Source: an uncultured Eubacteriales bacterium
Lineage (GTDB): Bacteria; Bacillota; Clostridia; Lachnospirales; Lachnospiraceae
Direction: 5' to 3'
Assembly: GCA_949289145.1 (NCBI GenBank)
Contig: CASEML010000115.1
Coordinates: 1-35,110 of the forward strand
Length of the DNA stretch: 35,110 bases
In this document: piece by piece, positions 15,996 to 23,730 of the stretch
Numbering within the stretch: position 1 is the stretch's first letter
Layout of the letters: each line of letters begins with the position of its first letter
The notes under the pieces: generated by a model
The model's database searches: none
Seen by the model: the letters and a program-made list of their open reading frames with translations, nothing else
What the model was told of the DNA's origin: nothing
Translations under genes and position numbers: made by a program

Positions 15996-16028
15996 ATTAT
16001 AGCGAAATTCATCCATATATTTTGTCAA
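15996..16028 (-). promoter_or_regulatory. spoIIG-type SigA promoter with 21-bp spacer and overlapping 0A-like box
   Basis: On the minus strand perfect TTGACA (16023-16028) and perfect TATAAT (15996-16001) are separated by 21 bp, too long for ordinary SigA use. The -35 lies within TTTGACAAA, one base from the reverse form of the Spo0A box (TTCGACAAA). Bacillus spoIIG has the same arrangement: a 22-bp spacer and a Spo0A site overlapping the -35. The operon is therefore probably switched on by phosphorylated Spo0A. Confidence 0.65.
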
Positions 16029-16055
16029 ATTTATGGTGGATTTTTACAATATTTA

Positions 16056-16105
16056 TATACAAAAACACCCTTCAAAAACGATATTTCGCATTTTCGAAAG
16101 GTGTT
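16056..16105 (-). terminator. Rho-independent terminator of the dcw cluster (behind ftsZ)
   Basis: On the minus strand AACACCTTTCGAAAA pairs over 15 bp (with two G-U pairs) with TTTTTGAAGGGTGTT around a 12-nt loop, followed by a T-rich tail (TTTTTGTATAT, partly inside the stem). It lies 18 bp behind the ftsZ stop and about 30 bp before the spoIIGA promoter. Confidence 0.85.
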
Positions 16106-16122
16106 TCTACATCTTCTATATT

Positions 16123-17304
16123 TTATTTTTTGTTTCTCTGTAAAAATTCCGGAATTTTAATAGAATTTTCTTCTACTCTGCTTTCTAATACTGGTTTTTG
16201 TAATCCTGCTTTCCTATTCATGGAACTTGAGGCACCACTGATATCAATAGTATTCCTCATTGGTTCCTGTGCTATATTCGTTACAGACTGCACCACAGAT
16301 GGCTGTTTGTATTTTGGCATTGTAGTAGACGGCTGTGCGGCCGGCTGCTTCGGCGCTTCAATACCAGTAGCAATAATTGTGATACTTGCTTCATCAGTCT
16401 TAGTATCATCATAAGAAGCACCAAAGATAATATTCGTATCGTCACCAGTCAATTCCTGAACATATGTAACTGCTTCATTGGCATCCATAAGAGAAATATC
16501 ACCGGATACATTGATAATAACATCAGAGGCTCCCTGAATTGTAGTTTCCAGCAATGGACTGGCAACTGCAATCTTTACAGCTTCCAATGCCTTGTCATCA
16601 CCTTTAGCCTGTCCAATACCGATATGCGCAATTCCCTTATCTTTCATAACTGTCTGAACATCAGCAAAATCAAGATTAATTAATGTGGCATTATTAATCA
16701 AATCTGTAATACCCTGCACAGCCTGTTGCAATACTTCGTCGGCTTTCTTTAATGCGTCAGGCATTGTAGTGCGCCTATCTACGATTTCTAACAGTTTATC
16801 ATTTGGAATCACGATTAAGGTATCCACATTTTCTTTTAATTTATCAATTCCCGTAACTGCATTTGTCATACGTGTTCTTGCCTCAAACTTGAAAGGCTTT
16901 GTCACAACGCCCACAGTTAAAATTCCCATATCTTTTGCAATTTTTGCCACTACCGGTGCGGCTCCTGTACCGGTACCGCCACCCATACCGCATGTTACAA
17001 ATACCATATCCGCACCTGTAATAGCCTGACGGATTTCTTCAATATTTTCTTCAGCCGCCTTCTCTCCTACTTCCGGCTTTGCTCCGGCGCCAAGACCCTT
17101 GGTTAATTTTTCACCAATTTGTAAAGGTGTAGGTGCTTTACATAATTTCAGTGCCTGTTTATCGGTATTAATACCTATAAACTCAACACCACTAATTTTC
17201 TCATCTACCATTCTATTTACAGCATTATTTCCTGCACCGCCCACTCCGATAACGATGATCTTTGCTGCTGCTTCTGCTTCGTTTGATATAATTTCCAGTT
17301 GCAA
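16123..17304 (-). CDS. ftsZ: Cell division protein FtsZ
   Basis: This 393-residue tubulin-like GTPase builds the Z ring. The nucleotide-binding loop [12 protein letters not shown], the signature GGGTGTG (about 108-114) and the T7 loop [11 protein letters not shown] are present. A variable linker (about 315-380) leads to the conserved C-terminal peptide [12 protein letters not shown], which binds membrane anchors. The start codon is TTG (17302-17304), seven bases behind AGGAGG; no ATG or GTG in frame lies close enough to replace it. It is the last gene of the dcw cluster, has its own candidate promoter and is followed by a strong terminator. No ftsA lies upstream, as usual in many clostridia. 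Confidence 0.97.
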   Translation of the reverse strand: MQLEIISNEAEAAAKIIVIGVGGAGNNAVNRMVDEKISGVEFIGINTDKQALKLCKAPTPLQIGEKLTKGLGAGAKPEVGEKAAEENIEEIRQAITGADMVFVTCGMGGGTGTGAAPVVAKIAKDMGILTVGVVTKPFKFEARTRMTNAVTGIDKLKENVDTLIVIPNDKLLEIVDRRTTMPDALKKADEVLQQAVQGITDLINNATLINLDFADVQTVMKDKGIAHIGIGQAKGDDKALEAVKIAVASPLLETTIQGASDVIINVSGDISLMDANEAVTYVQELTGDDTNIIFGASYDDTKTDEASITIIATGIEAPKQPAAQPSTTMPKYKQPSVVQSVTNIAQEPMRNTIDISGASSSMNRKAGLQKPVLESRVEENSIKIPEFLQRNKK

Positions 17305-17381
17305 GGTACTTCCTCCTTCTATCCCTCATGACTCAATATCTATGTTCATTTGTTTTTTCAATATTTCTTCCAATAAGTAAT

Positions 17382-17410
17382 ATAATATAGTTTTTTTGCA
17401 AATTAATCAA
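17382..17410 (-). promoter_or_regulatory. Candidate SigA promoter of ftsZ
   Basis: On the minus strand TTGATT (17405-17410) and TATTAT (17382-17387) are spaced by 17 bp within the 136-bp gap between ftsQ and ftsZ. The -35 matches four and the -10 five of six positions. A separate ftsZ promoter would allow higher expression than the upstream genes. Confidence 0.4.
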
Positions 17411-17440
17411 TAGGATTTTTCAATTTTTTGCATTTTTCTT

Positions 17441-18160
17441 TCATTGTTCTTTTTTAAATGTAATATTTTTCGTATCTTCATCGTAATTTTCCAAATGTAA
17501 CGTTCCTTTCATTCCCTGTAAATCAGGCAGAAGCTGTTTTAGCTTTACAATCTTTTCATCATTTTCAATATCCTTGCCCAAAAGCACATTAGCATCTTCA
17601 AAGCTTAGGGTTACCGAAAGATTTTTTGAAAAATTTATACTATCCGGTGTGATTTCATATTTTGCCAAAATCTTTGTTAAACTTAAAATTTTCTTAAATA
17701 CATCATCTTCCTCCACCGGAAGCTTCTTATACAATTCTACATTGTCAAAAGCAATTCCTTTGATTCTTGGAATCCCTTCTATCTGTTCACTGGAACTTTC
17801 TACCACAATTCCTTCCTTATCAAAGTAAAGATTATATCCCAAATGCCTTACATAACCTACAATATCTTTCTCATATACTTTGATTTTTACTTTATTACGG
17901 CTCAAAATACTGACTTCCACAGTATCTATAAAAGGAATGTCTTTGATTTCCTCCTTCTTCATTCTCCACCAAAAATACAGCGTATTGTAATCATATTTAT
18001 GATTCATGACCATTTCTTTGATTTCTTCTTCAGAGTATCTGTCATTTCCCTCTACTTCAACCTCTGTTATAGTAAAAAAATGACACAGGGCAAGTACGCC
18101 CAGCAGAAAAATTCCTGCAATTATCAGTACAATAATTAGTTTTTTTCTTTTTCCCTGCAT
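17441..18160 (-). CDS. ftsQ: Cell division protein FtsQ/DivIB
   Basis: This 239-residue protein has a short basic cytoplasmic start and one membrane helix (LIIVLIIAGIFLLGVLALCHFF, about 8-29). A POTRA domain follows (ITEVEVEGNDRYSEEEI to about residue 100), then the FtsQ beta domain. FtsQ joins FtsL and FtsB at the septum and regulates the septal synthase. AGGAGG lies 6 nt before the start codon. It lies 13 bp behind murA. Confidence 0.88.
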   Translation of the reverse strand: MQGKRKKLIIVLIIAGIFLLGVLALCHFFTITEVEVEGNDRYSEEEIKEMVMNHKYDYNTLYFWWRMKKEEIKDIPFIDTVEVSILSRNKVKIKVYEKDIVGYVRHLGYNLYFDKEGIVVESSSEQIEGIPRIKGIAFDNVELYKKLPVEEDDVFKKILSLTKILAKYEITPDSINFSKNLSVTLSFEDANVLLGKDIENDEKIVKLKQLLPDLQGMKGTLHLENYDEDTKNITFKKEQ

Positions 18161-18173
18161 CTTTTTCCTCCTG

Positions 18174-19415
18174 TCAGATTATCTTTGCACCCAGCCCCAG
18201 CAGATCCCGGACAATATTTTCATATCCTCGTTCTACATAGTCTTTATTTTCTATGCGGGTTCTTCCTTCTGCCGCCAGTCCCGCAATCACTAATGCTGCG
18301 AATCCTCTCAGTTCCTGCCCTTGTACTTCACAACCATACAGAGCATCCACACCGCGAATCCTAAGTATGTTATCTTCAACGGAAATATCCGCTCCCATTT
18401 TTCTTAGTTCAGCTACCGTTCGATAACGATTTTCAAATATATTTTCATACAAACAGCTTTCTCCCTTTGCTACTGTCAAAGTACTTAGCAGCACACTCTG
18501 TAAATCTGTGGGAAAGCCAGGATAAGGCTCTGTTTTCACTTTTTCCACGGTCCTCCATGCAGCTTCGCCGTTTACATAAATTCCATCCGGCATTTCCTGA
18601 ATTACGGCTCCCATTTGCTTTAAAATCACTTTTACCGCACCAAGATGCTCGTGATTTACCTGATGAAGCCTGATTTTTCCTCTGGTTGCCACCGCCCCCA
18701 GCAGATAGGTTCCCGCTACAATTCTATCTGGCATAATATTATACTCTACACCATGAAGTTTCTTAACACCGGATATAATAATAGCTGCACTGCCTTCTCC
18801 ATATATTTCTGCTCCCATTTTTTTTAAAAAATTGGCTAGTTCTATAATTTCCGGCTCTCTTGCAGCATTGTATATAACGGTAACTCCTTCTGCCAACGCC
18901 GCTGCTATCATAATGTTTTCTGTAGCACCTACGCTTGGTATCCGCAGCGTAATATCGGCTCCTTTCAGCCTTCCTTTTGCAGCAATGGCGTTTTCCTGTT
19001 CTTCTATAAGAATTCCCATTTTTTGAAACGCCTCCATGTGCATATCAATAGGACGCTTACCAATATTACAACCTCCGGCTTTTCCCAAAAATCCCTCTCC
19101 AAATCTTGCCAGCAAGGCCCCTAAAAACAGCAGGGATGAACGCATTTTCTCTGTCTTTTCTTTTTCAATCGCTTTCGCTTGTATCCCCGTGGTATCAATG
19201 GTAATCGTGTGCTTTATCATTTCACACTTTACCCCCAGTTCCCTTAATATGGCAAGGGTTTCTCTCACATCCCGTATATCAGGACAATTATGTAATATAC
19301 ACACTCCTTTTTGCAATATGCAGGCTGCCAGTACAGGTAAAATTCCATTTTTGGAACCCTGAATTTTAATTTCACCATTCAACGGATATCCTCCGATCAC
19401 TTCTACTGCTTTCAT
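18174..19415 (-). CDS. murA: UDP-N-acetylglucosamine 1-carboxyvinyltransferase MurA
   Basis: This 413-residue enzyme transfers enolpyruvate from PEP to UDP-GlcNAc, the first committed step of peptidoglycan synthesis, in the cytoplasm. Lys22-Asn23 (in GSKNG) and the reactive Cys116 (in GGCNIGKRPIDMH) are visible. The presence of Cys at this position is what makes MurA sensitive to fosfomycin. I chose ATG 19413-19415 with TGAGG nine bases before it; an ATG at 19445 would add a ten-residue extension not seen in the family. It lies between ftsW and ftsQ. Firmicutes often carry a second MurA; whether this organism does cannot be seen here. Confidence 0.95.
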   Translation of the reverse strand: MKAVEVIGGYPLNGEIKIQGSKNGILPVLAACILQKGVCILHNCPDIRDVRETLAILRELGVKCEMIKHTITIDTTGIQAKAIEKEKTEKMRSSLLFLGALLARFGEGFLGKAGGCNIGKRPIDMHMEAFQKMGILIEEQENAIAAKGRLKGADITLRIPSVGATENIMIAAALAEGVTVIYNAAREPEIIELANFLKKMGAEIYGEGSAAIIISGVKKLHGVEYNIMPDRIVAGTYLLGAVATRGKIRLHQVNHEHLGAVKVILKQMGAVIQEMPDGIYVNGEAAWRTVEKVKTEPYPGFPTDLQSVLLSTLTVAKGESCLYENIFENRYRTVAELRKMGADISVEDNILRIRGVDALYGCEVQGQELRGFAALVIAGLAAEGRTRIENKDYVERGYENIVRDLLGLGAKII

Positions 19416-19486
19416 ATATAATTTCCTCAAAACACTAGGTCTCATTTTATTATATGCAGCAGTATACTTTCTGTGCCTTTTTTCTT

Positions 19487-20650
19487 TTATGCATGATCCA
19501 ATTTAATCCGTTTAGATACACTGAGCACCAACCCCATCTCAATAAGCAGGAACATAACGGAAGAACCTCCATAGCTGATAAAAGGAAGGGAGATACCTGT
19601 ATTGGGAATGGAATTGGTTACTACGGCAATATTTAACACTACCTGAATGGCAATATGAGCCATCACCCCTACCACAATCAACGCCCCATACAAATCCGGT
19701 GCATTGTTGCCAATAATCATAAATCTCCAAATCATCAACAAAAACAAAAGAATTACCGCGACTGCTCCAAATAATCCCAACTCCTCACAAATGATGGAGA
19801 AGATCATATCATTCTGTGCCTCCGGCAAAAATCCCAGTTTCTGCATACTTGCTCCCAGTCCTTTTCCCAATACGCCGCCGGAACCTATGGCATACAATGC
19901 CTGCAAGGTCTGAAAACCAGTAGTATCCGGATAATTTTCAGGATGAAGCCAGGCCATAATACGTCCAAAACGAAAGCTGGCTTCTTCCGGAATAATTCCG
20001 CTGACCAACAGATACACCATACCGACCACCGCCACTATACCAATGGTAATCAGCACAAAATATCTTTTGTAATATGGTGTAGCCACAAAAATCATAAGAC
20101 ATACAATTCCTAAAACAATAATTGCAGAACTTAAGTTTTTTGTAATAAACAGAATCATGCCTACAATTGGTGCTGCCAGTATCAATAAAAGAATCGTTGC
20201 CTCAATTTTATGTACTTTTTTCCCCATACGGCAGACCATATAAGAAAAGAATAGAATCGAACCGAGTTTTGCCACCTCTGCAGGCTGCAAGGACAGCCCA
20301 AGATTCAGCCATCTTCTGGCACCATTTGCTTCGATTCCCAAAGGCGTAAGTACTAACACAATCAAGATGCCCGATATTACATATGCCAAAACAGAAAAGC
20401 GATACCAAATATGATAATCCAGTTGAATCACCACAAACATAGCCGCCAGTCCCATAATCGTAGCAAGCAGCTGCTTTTTCACATAAAAAAATGCATTTCC
20501 AATTTCTGTCTGTGCCTCATAGGAGCTTGCACTGTAAACCATCACAAGCCCAAAACACAATAGAAATATAATAATAAACAACAAACTATAGTCGAAATAC
20601 GATTCTGCTTTGTTCTTTTTTCTAGCCCGCTGCCTTGCTCTTTTTTCCAT
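19487..20650 (-). CDS. ftsW: FtsW/SpoVE-type peptidoglycan glycosyltransferase (SEDS)
   Basis: This 387-residue polytopic membrane protein of the SEDS family has about ten helices. The conserved stretches are GLVMVYSASSYEA near the start, NGARRWLNLGLSLQPAEVAKLG, HPENYPDTTGFQTLQALYAIGSGGVLGKGLG and PFISYGGSSVMFLLIEMGLVLS. SEDS proteins polymerise glycan strands together with a class B PBP. Sequence alone does not separate vegetative FtsW from sporulation SpoVE. Both a division-type PBP and SpoVD are encoded just upstream, so it could serve either. GGAAGTGAT provides the ribosome site. Confidence 0.92.
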   Translation of the reverse strand: MEKRARQRARKKNKAESYFDYSLLFIIIFLLCFGLVMVYSASSYEAQTEIGNAFFYVKKQLLATIMGLAAMFVVIQLDYHIWYRFSVLAYVISGILIVLVLTPLGIEANGARRWLNLGLSLQPAEVAKLGSILFFSYMVCRMGKKVHKIEATILLLILAAPIVGMILFITKNLSSAIIVLGIVCLMIFVATPYYKRYFVLITIGIVAVVGMVYLLVSGIIPEEASFRFGRIMAWLHPENYPDTTGFQTLQALYAIGSGGVLGKGLGASMQKLGFLPEAQNDMIFSIICEELGLFGAVAVILLFLLMIWRFMIIGNNAPDLYGALIVVGVMAHIAIQVVLNIAVVTNSIPNTGISLPFISYGGSSVMFLLIEMGLVLSVSKRIKLDHA

Positions 20651-20692
20651 TTTATCACTTCCTTAACTGATTTTTTCCTTCATTTGTTTCCC

Positions 20693-21661
20693 TTATGCCT
20701 TCTGAAACAATGCTAGTGACAAAAGACTCATAATTGCTGTAATTATAGAAAATACAGCTACGATTTTTGTTTCTGACCATCCATATAATTCAAAGTGGTG
20801 ATGCAGTGGAGCCATTTTCAGTATACGTTTGCCTCCAGTCAATTTGAAATAGACTACTTGTAAAATCACACTGCATACTTCAATCATATAAATACATCCT
20901 ACAATCGGAAGGAACAATGGTGTCTGTGTCATATAAGCTGCTGCTGCCACAAATCCTCCCAGCGCAAGAGAGCCTGTATCTCCCATAAACACACTGGCGG
21001 GATGTACATTAAATAACAAAAAACCAAGAAGGCTTCCCACCACAGCACAGGTGACAGGTTCTATGCCGGAACCGGTGCCAATGGCAATTACGGAAAAGAA
21101 TGTGGCGCACAATACAGTTACACTTGCTGCCAAGCCATCTAAACCATCGGTAAAATTCACTCCGTTTACAGTCCCTATAATGACAAAATACATCATTGGC
21201 ACTGATGCTATTCCCAAATTTAAATACCTCTCGCCTCCTGGCAAGGGAACCAGCATTTCCAGACTGACATCCGTAAAATGTCTGATATAGTAAATAAAAA
21301 TAGTTGTCACAATCACTTGACAGGACAATTTCTCTAAGGGGCGAAGCCCCATGGATCTTTTTAACACCACTTTAATGTAATCGTCCCAAAAGCCAATGAG
21401 ACCAAAACCGAGCATTAAAAAGAGTACCGGTATAATTTTAGGATAATCTTTCGTATAAAACAATGAAGTCACTGCCACTGCACTGAGAATAATGATGCCC
21501 CCCATGGTTGGGGTTCCATTTTTCTTCAGATGAGCTTTCGGACCTTCTTCTCGTACGGTCTGCCCTACCTTCAATTTGCGAAGAAAGGGAATTACGAAAG
21601 GGCCTGCAATCACACTTGCAGCAAAGGATATCATCACCGCCCATACTGCTTTATATTCCAT
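20693..21661 (-). CDS. mraY: Phospho-N-acetylmuramoyl-pentapeptide transferase MraY
   Basis: This 322-residue membrane enzyme transfers phospho-MurNAc-pentapeptide to undecaprenyl phosphate, forming lipid I. The catalytic signatures are GTPTMGGIIIL, FGLIGFWDDYIKV, NGVNFTDGLDGLA, VFMGDTGSLALGG and the late MAPLHHHFELYGWSE. Ten membrane helices are expected. GAGGTGTAAA precedes the ATG. A candidate promoter lies in the 89-bp gap behind spoVD. The next steps need MurG, which is not encoded in the window. Confidence 0.97.
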   Translation of the reverse strand: MEYKAVWAVMISFAASVIAGPFVIPFLRKLKVGQTVREEGPKAHLKKNGTPTMGGIIILSAVAVTSLFYTKDYPKIIPVLFLMLGFGLIGFWDDYIKVVLKRSMGLRPLEKLSCQVIVTTIFIYYIRHFTDVSLEMLVPLPGGERYLNLGIASVPMMYFVIIGTVNGVNFTDGLDGLAASVTVLCATFFSVIAIGTGSGIEPVTCAVVGSLLGFLLFNVHPASVFMGDTGSLALGGFVAAAAYMTQTPLFLPIVGCIYMIEVCSVILQVVYFKLTGGKRILKMAPLHHHFELYGWSETKIVAVFSIITAIMSLLSLALFQKA

Positions 21662-21702
21662 TTTACACCTCGAAATTACCTATACGTATTTTACAATTTA
21701 CT

Positions 21703-21731
21703 AGTATAAGTCTTTTTATACAATTAATCAA
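21703..21731 (-). promoter_or_regulatory. Candidate SigA promoter upstream of mraY
   Basis: On the minus strand TTGATT (21726-21731) and TATACT (21703-21708) are spaced by 17 bp in the gap between spoVD and mraY. The -35 is identical to that of the ftsZ candidate. It would free mraY, ftsW, murA and ftsQ from dependence on readthrough from spoVD. Confidence 0.4.
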
Positions 21732-21750
21732 CTGCCTTTGTCCCCAATTA

Positions 21751-23688
21751 CTATTCCAGCCATAAAATTACTCTATTCTGAGTTTTCACTTTTTCACCCG
21801 CTGTAGGAAACTGTTCTGTTACCACATTTCCATCCTCTTCCCCCATAATCTCTACCTCCATTCCGTATTCTTCTAACTCCTTTTCTGCCTGTGCTTTTTC
21901 CTTGCCCACAAGAGTCGGCATGGTAAATTCCCCAATTTCATATTCCTCAATCTCCTCTTGCGTATATTCTGGTTCAATGCCAAGATAAGGCAATATATTG
22001 GCAAACAATTCATTGATTACGGGTGCTGCAATCGTTCCTCCATAATAAATCCCCTGGGGATTGTGAATCACTACCAACGCCAACACCTGTGGATCTTCTG
22101 CTGGCGCAAATCCTATAAAAGAAGATATATATTTTCCACTTCCTCTCGGCAATGTTTGGGAAGTTGCTGTCTTCCCGCCAATCCGGTACCCGGCAATATA
22201 CGCTTTATTTCCGGAACCTTCTGATACTACTTTTCCCAATCCATACCGCATTTTTTCCACGGTTTCTGCACTGACCGCATTTTCTCTTTCACTATATTCA
22301 AATGTTTTTATTATGTTTCCATCATCATCCTGTATATCTACGCCAAAATGAGGCGTAATTCTGGTACCGCCATTTATAATGGTACTGACCGTTGTGGCAA
22401 GCTGTATGGGAGTGATCTGAAATGACTGTCCAAAGGACATAGTAGCCAGTTCTACCGGTCCTACATTTTCCTTTTTGTGCATAATAGTTCCTGCTTCTCC
22501 CGGCAAATCAATTCCAGTCTTATCCAACAGTCCAAACTGCTCCATATACTTATAGAAATTATCTACCCCTACTCTTGCCCCCACATCCATAAATACAGGA
22601 TTACATGAATTCATCATCCCCTGCAAAAAGGTTTCTCCTCCATGCCCTCCCACTTTGTGACACCGGATTTTTCGATCCTCTACAACGCGAAACCCCGGAC
22701 AGCTAAATGTGTCTTCGAAGGTTACAACTCCACTTTCAAATGCTGCTGCCGCTGTAAAAATCTTAAAGGTAGAGCCAGGCTCATAAGTATCATTAATACA
22801 CAAATTTCTCCACATTTTATTCAGCAGATCTTGTTTTTCTTCACTGTCGGCTGCTTCTGCTTCCTCCGTATTTAAGGTAAAAGGATCATTCAAATTAAAC
22901 TCCGGCACATTTACCATAGCAAGAATTTCCCCATTAGACGGGCGCATAACAATGAGCCCTACATTAGTGGCTGACTTTTTTTCATACACCTTCAGCGCCG
23001 CCTGTTCTGCATATTTTTGTATATTTTTATCTAAGCTAGTTCGCAGGTTATAGCCTTTCACAGCCTCCTGACGACGTTCCCCCTCGTCCTGCAGTTCCAC
23101 ACCTCTTGCATCTGTCAGTGTCAGAATCTTTCCATTGGTTCCCTTTAAATATTCTTCATATTTCACTTCCAATCCAATAATTCCCTGATTGTCACTTCCG
23201 GTAAAACCCAGTACCTTAGATGCCAGTGTTTCATATGGATAATATCTTTTATAATCTTCATCCACTTTTACACCTGCCAGTTTATAGGATCGAATTTTAT
23301 CTCCTATTTCTTTATCCACATTAGTTTGGATTTTTTCTCTAGAAGAGTACTTATTTACTTTTTCCTCAAGGGTTTCTTTATCAATACCTAATTCTTGATG
23401 CAACACCTCCACGACCCGTTCTGGATCCTCCACCTGACTGTGTACCACAGAAATGGTACACACCGTTTTATTATCTGCCAGTACTTCACCATTGATATCT
23501 AAAATTTTGCCTCTTGCTGCTTTGATAGAACGTTCCCTTTCATGCAATTCTGTGGCAAGCTCTATATAATAATCTGCCTGAAACAGCATGAGATATACCA
23601 GACGCCCTGCTAACACCAGGCAAAGCAGAATACATACGCCAAAAATAGTAACAATTTTCTTGCGGTGAAAGGTCTTGTTTTTCAGCAT
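21751..23688 (-). CDS. spoVD: SpoVD-type class B penicillin-binding protein with one PASTA domain
   Basis: This 645-residue protein has an N-terminal membrane anchor (IVTIFGVCILLCLVLAGRLVYLMLF). A PBP dimerisation domain follows, then a transpeptidase domain with S306-T-F-K309 and S361-C-N363. The third motif reads K506-T-A508 instead of K-T-G. A single C-terminal PASTA domain (GEFTMPTLVGKEKAQAEKEL onward) ends the protein. One PASTA and the order behind a division PBP match SpoVD, which makes spore cortex peptidoglycan together with SpoVE. The start codon ATG 23686-23688 has no clear ribosome site, and a perfect inverted repeat lies just upstream. An ordinary vegetative PBP2 with PASTA is the alternative. 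Confidence 0.88.
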   Translation of the reverse strand: MLKNKTFHRKKIVTIFGVCILLCLVLAGRLVYLMLFQADYYIELATELHERERSIKAARGKILDINGEVLADNKTVCTISVVHSQVEDPERVVEVLHQELGIDKETLEEKVNKYSSREKIQTNVDKEIGDKIRSYKLAGVKVDEDYKRYYPYETLASKVLGFTGSDNQGIIGLEVKYEEYLKGTNGKILTLTDARGVELQDEGERRQEAVKGYNLRTSLDKNIQKYAEQAALKVYEKKSATNVGLIVMRPSNGEILAMVNVPEFNLNDPFTLNTEEAEAADSEEKQDLLNKMWRNLCINDTYEPGSTFKIFTAAAAFESGVVTFEDTFSCPGFRVVEDRKIRCHKVGGHGGETFLQGMMNSCNPVFMDVGARVGVDNFYKYMEQFGLLDKTGIDLPGEAGTIMHKKENVGPVELATMSFGQSFQITPIQLATTVSTIINGGTRITPHFGVDIQDDDGNIIKTFEYSERENAVSAETVEKMRYGLGKVVSEGSGNKAYIAGYRIGGKTATSQTLPRGSGKYISSFIGFAPAEDPQVLALVVIHNPQGIYYGGTIAAPVINELFANILPYLGIEPEYTQEEIEEYEIGEFTMPTLVGKEKAQAEKELEEYGMEVEIMGEEDGNVVTEQFPTAGEKVKTQNRVILWLE

Positions 23689-23700
23689 AACATCACACAG

Positions 23701-23721
23701 ATAGGATTTATATTATCCTAT
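23701..23721. repeat. Inverted repeat just upstream of spoVD
   Basis: ATAGGAT (23701-23707) and ATCCTAT (23715-23721) form a perfect 7-bp stem with a 7-nt loop, 12 bp before the spoVD start codon, in the 42-bp gap behind the upstream PBP gene. It sits where the ribosome site would be expected. Confidence 0.6.
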
Positions 23722-23730
23722 GCTTAAAAA

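Noticed and set aside
15971..16012. N-terminal extension of SpoIIGA from upstream ATG codons
   Set aside because: The extension would translate the ribosome site AAGGAGG and overlaps the promoter -10; the GTG at 15968-15970 fits better.
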